Assembly (NCBI GenBank): GCA_964395915.1
Contig: CAYNDB010000006.1
Coordinates: forward strand, 1-43,552
Reading direction: 5' to 3'
DNA length: 43,552 nt
Origin: CAYNDB01 sp964395915
Lineage (GTDB): Bacteria; Nitrospinota_A; UBA7883; JAJRTC01
Every line of letters starts with the position of its first letter. Positions within the stretch are counted from its first letter, which is position 1. Made by a program: the position numbers and the translations under genes. This document shows, in pieces, positions 32,816-40,816 of this stretch. The notes under the pieces were generated by a model. That model ran no database searches. It was given only the letters and a program-made list of their open reading frames with translations, and had not been told where the DNA came from.

Positions 32816-33634
32816 TTAATAATCTCCGCCCGCAGGTATACTGCAGAACTGTTCGTAATCTATTAATTCTGTAACCGTGGGATTGTCACCACACACAGGG
32901 CAACCTTTATCCCGCCGGATGTTCAATTTACGAAACTCCACTTTTATAGCGTTGTATAAAAGAAGCTTGCCAACCAGCAGTCCATCAGAGCCTACAATCG
33001 CCTTGATTACCTCAACGGCCTGCAACGAGCCAATCACACCAGGCAACACTCCCAGCACTCCCGCCTCCTGGCAGCTCGGTGTCATACCGGGCGGCGGCGG
33101 CTCTGGATAAAGGCAGCGGTAGCACGGGCCTTCGTTCGGCTTGAAAACCGTCACCTGGCCGTCGAACCGGAAAATGGAGCCGTGAACGTTAATCTTGTTT
33201 TTCATCACGCACGCGTCGTTTACAAGATATCGCGTTGGAAAATTGTCACACCCGTCCAGCACGATGTCATAATCTTCCAGGATATCCATTACGTTGGCGG
33301 AGCTTAACCGCTCGTTTATCGCATTTACTTTTACGTCCGGGTTGAGCTTCTCTACGAAAGTTTTGGCGGAATCCACCTTCAGCATGCCCACCGTGTCCGC
33401 GTTGTGTATCACCTGCCTCTGAAGGTTCGACATCTCCACAACGTCAAAATCGATGATGCCTATATTACCTACTCCGGCGGCGGCTAGATACATGATCGCA
33501 GGAGCGCCCAGGCCTCCTGCGCCAAGGCACAAAACTCTTGCGTTCAACAGCTTTTCCTGCCCAACACCTCCTATTTCAGGAAGGATTATGTGTCTTGCGT
33601 ACCTGTGAATCTGCTCTTCGGAAAAATCAGCCAT
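32816..33634 (-). CDS. MoeB/ThiF/HesA-family sulfur-carrier adenylyltransferase
   Basis: The 272-residue E1-like enzyme activates the C-terminal glycine of a ubiquitin-like sulfur carrier with ATP. GAGGLG (38-43) binds nucleotide, DNFPTRYLVND (130-140) is the family core, and Cys171, Cys174, Cys245 and Cys248 form the zinc site. Cys188 (SCQEAGVLG) sits in the crossover loop. There is no rhodanese domain, so the sulfur must come from another protein, plausibly the DsrE/TusA set. Its start overlaps the carrier gene by eight bases and uses that gene's Gly-Gly codons as ribosome site. Confidence 0.93.
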   Translation of the reverse strand: MADFSEEQIHRYARHIILPEIGGVGQEKLLNARVLCLGAGGLGAPAIMYLAAAGVGNIGIIDFDVVEMSNLQRQVIHNADTVGMLKVDSAKTFVEKLNPDVKVNAINERLSSANVMDILEDYDIVLDGCDNFPTRYLVNDACVMKNKINVHGSIFRFDGQVTVFKPNEGPCYRCLYPEPPPPGMTPSCQEAGVLGVLPGVIGSLQAVEVIKAIVGSDGLLVGKLLLYNAIKVEFRKLNIRRDKGCPVCGDNPTVTELIDYEQFCSIPAGGDY

Positions 33635-33914
33635 TAATTCCTCCCGCGATGGCCGGAATCACTGAAATATCATCGCCATCTTTCAACACGGTTTCCTCAC
33701 CATCCAGAAAACGTATATCCTCCTCGTTGACATAGATGTTGATAAACCTGCGAAGGACTCCCTCGTCATCGTAAATACGCTCCTTGATGCCGGGGTGTTT
33801 TTCCTCAAGGTCGGCAAACAACTCTTTAACAGTCGCGCCAGAGCCTTCCACCTCACCCACTCCACCGGTCAGTTTCTGCAACGGTGTGGGGATTCGAACT
33901 TTAACATTCGCCAT
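33627..33914 (-). CDS. MoaD/ThiS-like sulfur carrier with C-terminal Ile-Asn-Gly extension
   Basis: The 95-residue ubiquitin-fold protein resembles CysO/MoaD (KVRIPTPLQKLTGG at the start, FINIYVNEEDIRFLDGEET in the middle, DDISVIPAIAGG near the end). Such carriers must end in Gly-Gly to be adenylated and thiocarboxylated. Here residues 91-92 are Gly-Gly but three more (Ile-Asn-Gly) follow before the TGA. Removal by a protease, as for HcyS-type and QbsE carriers, would be needed, or the tail is tolerated. It lies between threonine synthase and the MoeB-like gene. Confidence 0.9.
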   Translation of the reverse strand: MANVKVRIPTPLQKLTGGVGEVEGSGATVKELFADLEEKHPGIKERIYDDEGVLRRFINIYVNEEDIRFLDGEETVLKDGDDISVIPAIAGGING

Positions 33915-33938
33915 CAGTCAATTTCTCCCATAAACAAT

Positions 33939-35168
33939 TCAAAGTGTTTCATGTATTTCTTTAAATTTTGATAGTTTCGGCTCAATCACAACCGGCTTGG
34001 GCAGAATTCCCTCCAGAGCTTCACTAGTTTTAAGCCCCTGCCCTGTTATGGAGATAACGGTAAGCTCATCCTTGCCAAGCCTTCCCTGCTCTACAAGCTT
34101 CTTTGTCACAGCAATGGTAACGCCTCCAGCCGTTTCCGTGAATATACCCTCCGTCCGGGCCAACAGCCTCATTCCTTCCACAATCTCTTCATCCGTCGCG
34201 TCCTCGCCCCAGCCGCCGGTCTCGTTCACCACCTTGATGCCGTAATAGCCATCAGCAGGGTTGCCTATGGCGATAGACTTGGCGATGGTATTCGGCTTCA
34301 CCGGTTTAAAATCCGTCTTGCCAGCCTTTATAGCCGTGGTCACAGGGCTGCAACCTGTCGCCTGGGCGGCAAAAACTTTTGTTTTGACTTCACCAATAAG
34401 ACCAAGGTTTTCAAACTCTTTAAACGCTTTGTAAATTTTGGTAATCAGGCTCGAGCCCGCCACCGGCGTGATAACGTTGTCAGGCGCGCGCCATCCAAGC
34501 TGCTCGGCTATCTCATAACCAAACGTCTTCGACCCGTCACCGTAAAACGGTCGTATGTTTATATTCACAAAAGCCCAGGGAAACACAGCGGCAACCTCGG
34601 AGCAGAATCTGTTCACATCATCATAAGAGCCTTTAATGGCGATCACCTTCGGCTCATACACCGAAGTGCCCAACACCTTGCTATGCTCAAGATCGTGAGG
34701 GATAAAAACATAGCTCTTCATCCCGGCGCTGGCCGCATGGGCCGCCACGGAATTGGCCAGGTTGCCCGTCGACGCGCAGGCCACAGTGTCGTATCCGAAC
34801 TCCTTGGCTTTATTGACAGCCGCCGCCACCACCCTATCCTTGAAACTCAACGTCGGGTGGCATACAGAATCGTTCTTTATATAAAGGTTTGTAAGGCCAA
34901 GCTCACCGCCAAGGTTACGCGCCCTTACCAAAGGAGTAAAACCGTTGTGCAACCCAACCGTCGGTTCGCCATCTATAGGGATAAGCTCCCTGTAGCGCCA
35001 CATGTTCGCCGGACGCGATTCTATAACATCCCTTGTCAGAACTCTTTTAATGCCGTCATAGTCGTATCGCACCTCAAGAGGGCCAAAACAGAACTCGCAC
35101 ACATGTATTGGCTCGGAAGGATATTCCCTCCCACATTCACGGCATCTAAGACCTAAAACAAAGCTCAT
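33939..35168 (-). CDS. thrC: Threonine synthase with N-terminal zinc ribbon
   Basis: The 409-residue PLP enzyme converts O-phosphohomoserine to threonine. A zinc ribbon at the N-terminus has Cys9, Cys12, Cys24 and Cys27. The Schiff-base lysine is Lys110 in TLSFKDR, and ASTGNLANSVAAHAA (about 134-148) follows. The ATG at 35168 is the natural start; the frame extends six codons to a TTG. As first gene of the sulfur operon it is odd company. Related operons in other bacteria also pair it with a carrier and cysteine synthase. A role in making homocysteine from O-phosphohomoserine is possible but unproven. Confidence 0.9.
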   Translation of the reverse strand: MSFVLGLRCRECGREYPSEPIHVCEFCFGPLEVRYDYDGIKRVLTRDVIESRPANMWRYRELIPIDGEPTVGLHNGFTPLVRARNLGGELGLTNLYIKNDSVCHPTLSFKDRVVAAAVNKAKEFGYDTVACASTGNLANSVAAHAASAGMKSYVFIPHDLEHSKVLGTSVYEPKVIAIKGSYDDVNRFCSEVAAVFPWAFVNINIRPFYGDGSKTFGYEIAEQLGWRAPDNVITPVAGSSLITKIYKAFKEFENLGLIGEVKTKVFAAQATGCSPVTTAIKAGKTDFKPVKPNTIAKSIAIGNPADGYYGIKVVNETGGWGEDATDEEIVEGMRLLARTEGIFTETAGGVTIAVTKKLVEQGRLGKDELTVISITGQGLKTSEALEGILPKPVVIEPKLSKFKEIHETL

Positions 35169-35228
35169 TTTCTTAAAATCTTCCAAATAATCATGTAGAT
35201 AGGCGTCCTGCGCTCCACAAGATTAAAA

Positions 35229-35257
35229 ATATTAAAATAGCTGACCGTTTTTGTCAA
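35229..35257 (-). promoter_or_regulatory. Sigma-70 promoter of the sulfur operon
   Basis: On the minus strand a perfect TTGACA is followed after 17 bases by TAATAT. Transcription would begin near 35222, about 55 bases before the threonine synthase start. All ten downstream genes are spaced by 36 bases or less, so this one promoter can serve them all. The stretch between it and the flagellar promoter (35258-35489) holds no gene I can support. Confidence 0.7.
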
Positions 35258-35489
35258 GTATTATTCTGGACGCTTTCCCGCAATGTGTCAACTGTTCAAA
35301 CCGCTCTTTCTCAACATTAATCCGGGCTGGCGCGCAAAGCGATCAAAAACCTGTTACGGACGAAAATTGCGTCTTCGTCTGCCCATCACAAGGCAACTAT
35401 TGCCCATGCTTTTGTCCCATATCAGGGCGCTTCAAAGTACTGTAATGTTTATAGCTTGAAATTCAAGCAGTTACCGTAAAGCGCTATTT

Positions 35490-35506
35490 TGGCACAGCCT
35501 TTGTTT
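35490..35506 (+). promoter_or_regulatory. Sigma-54-like promoter of the fliK-flgD-flgE genes
   Basis: TGGCACAGCCTTTGTTT has a perfect -24 TGGCAC and correct spacing. The -12 is TTGT instead of TTGC, a change at an important base. It lies 46 bases before the FliK start. Hook-gene control by sigma-54 is common in polar-flagellated bacteria, which supports the call despite the mismatch. Confidence 0.45.
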
Positions 35507-35551
35507 ATACATTTATCCAGAATGAAAAATACACGTCGCTTAAATGGATAA

Positions 35552-37015
35552 ATGGTAGTGGTAAAACCTGTTCTGGCTGACCTTTTGAGTAAGACCATGC
35601 CCGGTCAGGCGCAGACCGCTGAAACAAATCGGTCCGTTATCGATCAGACCTTTGAGGAAGTGTTCAACTCTCTTGAAAAAACGGTAAACGATCGGAAAGA
35701 CAAGACAAGCAAGGATCCGGGTAAAAACAACGGTGTCAGATATGAACGAGTCGACAGCGATAAAACCTCCACGTCAAAAGAAAACAGCGGCAATGATAAA
35801 GGCGCCGAAGTGATGGAAACAAGGGCTGAAAACAATCGCAACGATGAAATGAACCGCGCTGAAGATTCACAAAAAGCCGTAGCCCGCAATGTTAGCGAAA
35901 GCGCCAGGGAACCGGAGGAAAGCGTAACGGATAGCTCTGAAAAAGAAAAGCTTGTTGACGCGCTCCAGCAAGTTGCGGACAAAGTGAACGAACTTTTAAT
36001 TTCCGATCCGAAAGCTTTAGAAGAGCTTCTCGCCGGCATTGAAACCATGACATTCCGCGATCTTCTCACGGCGCTGGGAATGGACAATGGAGATATGGAT
36101 AGCCTTTCAAAGATTATCGATCTTGATAAAAAGCTTCCCGAAGAAGCCGTGCGAGCTTTGTTGGCGGGCAAGCCGGGGGCTTTCCTTCAGGCTTTAAAAA
36201 ACATCAGCCCTAACAACGCCTTGCTAGACGAAATATTCGCCGCGCTAAAGGAAACGGCGGAATCGCTGAAAGGTGGCGGCGTCAATAAAATCGATTTAAG
36301 CAAAAACGCGCAGAAAGCAAAAAATGGAGAAAACGCTCCAAACAACGAGAACCAGCAGGCAAAATCAAACAACCAGACTAACCAGACGTTGAAGCAAAAC
36401 AACGGGGCTGAAGCTTCCGCTCCCTCTTCCCAACAGGGTCAAACAAAATCAGCCGGCGTCAATGGAGCAAAAGCTTCGCCACAGGTTATGGACGTTAATG
36501 TTTCCGGCGACTCGCTCAAAAGAGCGGACGTCGCGCAGGCGGCTACGAAAAGAACGGGGTCATCAAGCAGCGCTTTCGAACGTATGCTGATGACCCAAAT
36601 CGTGGACAAGGCTAGAATCCATGTTCGCTCAAACGGCCAATCCAATATTATCCTGAAACTCGACCCGCCGAGTCTTGGCAAAATCGACATGAGAATAGTG
36701 ACCCAGGGGAACGCTGTGAGGGCCGTAATGCTGGTGGAGAGCCGCGAAGTTAAAATGGCGGTTGAAAGCAACCTGGAGAGCCTCAAATCATCCCTGAACA
36801 ACGCCGGACTTAAAGTGGACCAGATTTCCGTCAACCTTCAGGGAGAAGGGTTTAATTTTCGAAACGAGAATCTGGCTAAAGACTCCGGGCCGAGAAACAG
36901 GTCGAAACAGAATAGAGTCACGCGTAGTGGCGGCGCCGAATTTGGCGACAACGAAATGGTATTAGACAAAACGGCCTCAAAAGTCCATAACGGACTGCTG
37001 GACGTTGTAGCGTAA
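35552..37015 (+). CDS. fliK: Flagellar hook-length control protein FliK
   Basis: The 487-residue protein is a typical FliK: a long, polar, low-complexity N-terminal part with runs of Asn, Lys, Glu and Ser, and a folded C-terminal Flg_hook domain (about 345-430) with IILKLDPPSLGKIDMRI, AVRAVMLVESREV and LKSSLNNAGLKVDQISV. It is exported during hook growth as a molecular ruler and switches the export gate to late substrates. It precedes flgD by 11 bases and flgE after that, the standard hook gene order. Start at ATG 35552 has no strong ribosome site. Confidence 0.9.
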   Translation: MVVVKPVLADLLSKTMPGQAQTAETNRSVIDQTFEEVFNSLEKTVNDRKDKTSKDPGKNNGVRYERVDSDKTSTSKENSGNDKGAEVMETRAENNRNDEMNRAEDSQKAVARNVSESAREPEESVTDSSEKEKLVDALQQVADKVNELLISDPKALEELLAGIETMTFRDLLTALGMDNGDMDSLSKIIDLDKKLPEEAVRALLAGKPGAFLQALKNISPNNALLDEIFAALKETAESLKGGGVNKIDLSKNAQKAKNGENAPNNENQQAKSNNQTNQTLKQNNGAEASAPSSQQGQTKSAGVNGAKASPQVMDVNVSGDSLKRADVAQAATKRTGSSSSAFERMLMTQIVDKARIHVRSNGQSNIILKLDPPSLGKIDMRIVTQGNAVRAVMLVESREVKMAVESNLESLKSSLNNAGLKVDQISVNLQGEGFNFRNENLAKDSGPRNRSKQNRVTRSGGAEFGDNEMVLDKTASKVHNGLLDVVA

Positions 37016-37026
37016 AGGAGCATATT

Positions 37027-37755
37027 ATGGCTATTCTAGGCGTAACGGGAGCGGCGACGGCGGTCGCGTCTGTTGATACGGGCAAAAGGCCGGACCAGCT
37101 AGGCAAGGACGAGTTTCTTACTCTCCTTATCGCCCAGATAAAAAATCAGGATCCGATGAACCCGATGGAGAACGCAGATTTTACCGCCCAGATGGCTCAG
37201 TTCTCATCACTCGAACAGCTTTTTAATATTAACGACAGCCTGGGGCTTTTAAACACATCCACAGCCGCCACCAACAGCGCTCAGGCGATGAACCTGATTG
37301 GCAAGGAAGTTACGGCTGAAGGACAGGGTGTGCATATAAAAGATGGTATAGCCTCGGATATATCTTTCGCTCTGCCGGATTCGGCCGATGATGTAACGAT
37401 TGTCGTCGCGGACCAATACGGGAATGTCGTAAAAACTCTGGAGCTTGGCTCCATGCTCACCGGTGAACATTCTGTGGAATGGGACGGAGTGAACGATTTC
37501 GGATCGCCCATCCCCGACGGATTGTACAACTTTCAGGTCAATGCCGAAGACTCTGAAGGCGACCTTATGGAGGTTGAAACTTTCACCAAAGGAATCGTAA
37601 ACGCCGTCTCCTTCGAGAACGGAGTCGCATATCTACATATTGGAAACGTGAAATATATGCTGGGAGAGGTTCTGGAAGTAAGCGAACCGAAGGAAACTCC
37701 TGCAGATGAAGAATATCAACAGGACCAGGAAACGGTCTTTAACCTGGACGCTTAA
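37027..37755 (+). CDS. flgD: Flagellar hook capping protein FlgD
   Basis: The 242-residue product has the FlgD N-terminal export and capping segment: LGKDEFLTLLIAQIKNQDPMNPMENADFTAQMAQFSSLEQL spans about 24-64. It continues with the Ig-like/Tudor core including GEHSVEWDGVNDFGSPIPDGLYNFQV-type strands (about 145-170). It caps the growing hook to guide FlgE assembly. A short acidic C-terminal tail is present. AAAGGAG lies eight bases before the ATG. It sits between fliK and flgE. Confidence 0.95.
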   Translation: MAILGVTGAATAVASVDTGKRPDQLGKDEFLTLLIAQIKNQDPMNPMENADFTAQMAQFSSLEQLFNINDSLGLLNTSTAATNSAQAMNLIGKEVTAEGQGVHIKDGIASDISFALPDSADDVTIVVADQYGNVVKTLELGSMLTGEHSVEWDGVNDFGSPIPDGLYNFQVNAEDSEGDLMEVETFTKGIVNAVSFENGVAYLHIGNVKYMLGEVLEVSEPKETPADEEYQQDQETVFNLDA

Positions 37756-37770
37756 GGAGGTAAGGAAAAA

Positions 37771-39000
37771 ATGAGTCTATCTAGCGCAATGTTCTCCGGC
37801 ATCAGCGGGCTTATGGCGTATGGGGACGCCATGAACGTGACGGGAGACAACATCGCAAACATGAATACGGTAGGCTTCAAGGGGAGCAAAACCATTTTCG
37901 CCGATATTCTGGCGAACTCCACAGGCAACATGCAGTTTGGCCGTGGCGCCCTTATACAAAGCGTTACACAATCTTTCAGTCAGGGATCGTTCGAAACTAC
38001 TGGAAACGCTACAGATATGGGCATTCAGGGCTCCGGGTTTTTTGTTGTCCGTGATTCTGACTCAGGTTCTGTTTTCTATACCAGGGCTGGACAGTTCGTC
38101 ATTAACGACGATGGTTTTCTGGTTAACCCGTCCCAACAAATCGTCCAGGGATACAGCATGTCCACCAACGCGTCTGGAACAGTCACTCGTTCCGGCACGG
38201 CGACTAATATTGATCTTGCGAACGTACAGAGCACCCCGCGAGCCACTTCCACTTTCAGGATGGGTATCAATCTTTCCGCTGTGGCTTCCGCCGGGGCGAC
38301 GTTTTCCAGCTCCTTTAACGCGTATAACGCCCTTGGGGAGGTAACAACAGTTACCTACACATTCACAAAATCGTCAACCGCGCAGACCTGGACTTATATT
38401 GCTTCCACTTCCGCAGGAACGGTGTCGGCAGGAGCTTCAGGCACTGTAACCTTCAACTCCTCAGGCAAGATAACCGCCCCTGCCACTGACCAGACTATAA
38501 CAATATCATCCTTTCCGTCAGGCTCGGGAAACCTTACGATGACCTGGGATTTGTTAAATGGCGCTGGCACATCATACGGCGATATCTCAGGATATGCCGC
38601 CCAATCAGTTACAAACTCTATCGTACAGAATGGATACTCAACCGGTGTGTTACGAGGTGTGTCTGTAGATCAGGATGGAATAATTTCCGGCCTCTTCTCC
38701 AACGGTCAGTCTCAACAAATATGGCAGACACAACTCGCCGACTTCCTGAGCCCATGGGGGCTTTCGAGACAGGGCAACTCTCTTTTTTCAGAAACAGCCC
38801 AATCCGGCCAACCTATTTTGGGTATAGCCAAGGCTGGCGGATTTGGCACGATATACGGCTCGTCGCTTGAGCTTTCGAACGTAGACCTTGGGCAACAATT
38901 TGTGGATATGATCCAAAACCAGCGGGCGTATCAAGCAAGCTCCAGGGTTATCACCACTGTTGATGACATGATGGCGGAAACTGTCAACCTGAAACGATAA
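37771..39000 (+). CDS. flgE: Flagellar hook protein FlgE
   Basis: The 409-residue product is a full-length hook subunit. The N-terminal FLG_bbr_rod motif (SAMFSGISGLMAYGDAMNVTGDNIANMNTVGFKGS region, about 4-40) and the C-terminal VDLGQQFVDMIQNQRAYQASSRVI segment (about 371-396) form the conserved coiled ends. The middle, Ser/Thr-rich part is the variable exposed domain. AAGGAGG lies 8-14 bases before the ATG. A large hairpin begins 13 bases after the stop. Confidence 0.95.
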   Translation: MSLSSAMFSGISGLMAYGDAMNVTGDNIANMNTVGFKGSKTIFADILANSTGNMQFGRGALIQSVTQSFSQGSFETTGNATDMGIQGSGFFVVRDSDSGSVFYTRAGQFVINDDGFLVNPSQQIVQGYSMSTNASGTVTRSGTATNIDLANVQSTPRATSTFRMGINLSAVASAGATFSSSFNAYNALGEVTTVTYTFTKSSTAQTWTYIASTSAGTVSAGASGTVTFNSSGKITAPATDQTITISSFPSGSGNLTMTWDLLNGAGTSYGDISGYAAQSVTNSIVQNGYSTGVLRGVSVDQDGIISGLFSNGQSQQIWQTQLADFLSPWGLSRQGNSLFSETAQSGQPILGIAKAGGFGTIYGSSLELSNVDLGQQFVDMIQNQRAYQASSRVITTVDDMMAETVNLKR

Positions 39001-39013
39001 TAGATAATGCGGT

Positions 39014-39060
39014 CGGTCTGTGAAAATTCCAATTCCATGGCGCAAAATTTTCACAGGCCG
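39014..39060 (+). terminator. Large hairpin after flgE
   Basis: CGGTCTGTGAAAATT pairs with AATTTTCACAGGCCG: 15 bp with one G-T pair and a 17-base loop. No pure T-run follows. It probably protects or ends the hook operon RNA. Confidence 0.6.
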
Positions 39061-39117
39061 CCGCTAACTAAATAAAAACTGGTCGCAGGAGTTGCGGCTC
39101 TGAGGGAGTTTTGTTGT

Positions 39118-39159
39118 AACCGGTTTCTCCCAACCGGCGCATTTAGAGGAATTTTCCTC
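39118..39159. other. Two short hairpins between the hook operon and thiD
   Basis: CCGGTT-TCTCCC-AACCGG (39120-39137) and GAGGA-ATTT-TCCTC (39146-39159) are compact stem-loops between the hairpins at 39014 and 39170. Together they form a row of four in 190 bases, which could be a small RNA or a multi-part terminator. Confidence 0.3.
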
Positions 39160-39169
39160 CTTGATACGT

Positions 39170-39212
39170 GGGGCTTTACAGGAGCCAACCTGTGAAGCCC
39201 CGTTCTATTTGT
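39170..39212 (+). terminator. Terminator between flgE and thiD (convergent)
   Basis: GGGGCTTTACAGG and CCTGTGAAGCCCC form a 13-bp stem with one G-T pair and a six-base loop, followed by GTTCTATTT on the plus strand. It directly abuts the thiD stop and likely acts in both directions. Confidence 0.75.
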
Positions 39213-39999
39213 AACAGCCGGTGAGAGGGTTGACCGGGCCCCTCCCCTTCCCGATAGGCTCCGCTTGCAAAATTGCTTTTTCGATGAATTCGCCAGCTTT
39301 CTCAACGGCGCTTACTATCTCCACCCCTTTGGCTAACTGCGCGGTTATGGCCGCGGAGAAAACGCAACCTGAGCCGTGCGTGTTCGGGTTATCAATTCTC
39401 TTCCGTTCAAAAAGATGAAACTCTCCTTTTGATAACAGGACATCGACAACTGACTTCCCTTCAAGATGGCCACCTGTGACAATCACGTTTTGGGGCCCAA
39501 GCTCATATATTTTCTTTGCGGCGCCCTTCATGGAATCGACGCCGGTTATTTTCACTTGGGACAAAACCTCCGCCTCTGGAATATTTGGAGTCACCGCATG
39601 AGCCATCGGAAAAATCTTTTCCTTAAGGGTCGAAACCGCGTCCGGGGCAAGAAGGCGCCCGCCACTGGATGCGGTCAGCACAGGATCCACAACTATATTT
39701 TCCACATTAAGCCTGCGCAAAGACTCCGCCACAGCATTTATTATGGGGGCTGAGACCAGCATCCCTGTTTTTGCGGCGTGAACCTTAATATCTTCCAACG
39801 TCGTTTCTATCTGGCGTGAAACAAATGGTGGAGGCAACGGATGGATATCTTCCACTTTTATTGTGCTCTGGGCGGTGACCGCTGTAATCGCGCAAACGCC
39901 GCGGACACCGAAAGCGCCGAACGTATTGACGTCGGCTAATATCCCTGCCCCGCCGGAAGAATCCGACCCGGCTATTGTCAAAGCCACTTTTGGAGTCAT
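39205..39999 (-). CDS. thiD: Hydroxymethylpyrimidine/phosphomethylpyrimidine kinase (ThiD)
   Basis: The 264-residue kinase phosphorylates HMP and HMP-P for thiamine synthesis. It shows the ribokinase-fold signatures IAGSDSSGGAGI (about 9-20), the VTAQSTIKV segment, DPVLTASSG (about 120-128) and the anion-hole NTHGSGCVFSAAI (about 224-236). The first motif marks it as ThiD rather than pyridoxal kinase. It starts seven bases after the YdcF-like gene stop, so the two are co-transcribed. No other thiamine gene is present in the window and no TPP riboswitch precedes the pair as far as I can see. Confidence 0.95.
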   Translation of the reverse strand: MTPKVALTIAGSDSSGGAGILADVNTFGAFGVRGVCAITAVTAQSTIKVEDIHPLPPPFVSRQIETTLEDIKVHAAKTGMLVSAPIINAVAESLRRLNVENIVVDPVLTASSGGRLLAPDAVSTLKEKIFPMAHAVTPNIPEAEVLSQVKITGVDSMKGAAKKIYELGPQNVIVTGGHLEGKSVVDVLLSKGEFHLFERKRIDNPNTHGSGCVFSAAITAQLAKGVEIVSAVEKAGEFIEKAILQAEPIGKGRGPVNPLTGCYK

Positions 40000-40006
40000 A
40001 AACGCT

Positions 40007-40657
40007 TCATGCTTTCCAGGTTAGTTTGTAATAAGCGATCGCAATAAGCTCTCTAGTCACATCGACCGCCAATTTTAGCGAGCCCCATATCCCATAACGG
40101 AGAAACGTCATGGACCCAAGGTTTTCTTTAGCGCTCTTTTCCCATGCCGGAGCCGCGTAAACATGCCTGAACCCGGCTTTGGAAAATACCATTGCCGATC
40201 TTTTAATATGTGTCGGTGACGTGACGATAAGATATTTATCATTTTCCGGATCGCCGAAACCCGCTTCTTTTATATATTTCGCATGCTCGCTCGTGTTCCG
40301 CGCCTTTGTCTCCAGCAGTATGGCGGTTTCCGGTACTCCCCTTAATATCAACTCGTTTCTGATACCCCATATTGTCGAGTTTTCTATCGGCGGATTAGTA
40401 ATATGCGATATTATGATTTTGGCCGTCGGATTTTTTTTATACTGGTCGGCGGCCGCATATGCCCGGGTAAACGTCGCTCCGCTTGGGATGGCTCCAGCGG
40501 GAAGGAGAACGATATAATCGGAATCAGTCGAATATGGAACATCGGAAAGAAAACGCGCGCCCTTGTCCGCAGCTCCGAAAATAATGGCGCCTACGCTAAA
40601 GAAAGCTAGAACGCCTAATATGGTAAAAACATTACGAATACGCTTTAACGTTTTCAT
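40007..40657 (-). CDS. YdcF/SanA-like DUF218 membrane-anchored protein
   Basis: The 216-residue protein has an N-terminal membrane segment (about 10-30), then a DUF218 domain (about 45-195) with VLLPAGAIPSGATFTRAYAAADQY, the ETKARNTSEHAKYI core (about 120-133) and YLIVTSPTHIKRSAMVF (about 142-158). SanA- and YdcF-type proteins affect envelope barrier function in enteric bacteria, but their reaction is unknown. It should face the periplasm. It is followed by thiD seven bases later, which probably reflects transcription rather than shared function. Confidence 0.88.
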   Translation of the reverse strand: MKTLKRIRNVFTILGVLAFFSVGAIIFGAADKGARFLSDVPYSTDSDYIVLLPAGAIPSGATFTRAYAAADQYKKNPTAKIIISHITNPPIENSTIWGIRNELILRGVPETAILLETKARNTSEHAKYIKEAGFGDPENDKYLIVTSPTHIKRSAMVFSKAGFRHVYAAPAWEKSAKENLGSMTFLRYGIWGSLKLAVDVTRELIAIAYYKLTWKA

Positions 40658-40816
40658 GCGTTATTCTCGATAAAAATAAATATGGCAAACTGGATTATCG
40701 GGTCGCCTACAGACAGATTGTAATCTAAAACCTTGATGATGCAATTTGATTGTGGAGAATATGCGCCGCAGGTATATTATTAGACGCTTGCCGTGAACAA
40801 TAAAAAGACAGGATAA

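Noticed and set aside
35251..35445. 64-codon plus-strand frame between thrC and fliK
   Set aside because: It starts within the thrC promoter region, lacks a ribosome site and shows no familiar features.
39061..39204. TPP riboswitch near thiD
   Set aside because: The structured stretch lies at the 3' end of thiD, not upstream, and lacks the TPP aptamer core. The upstream junction with the YdcF-like gene is only seven bases.
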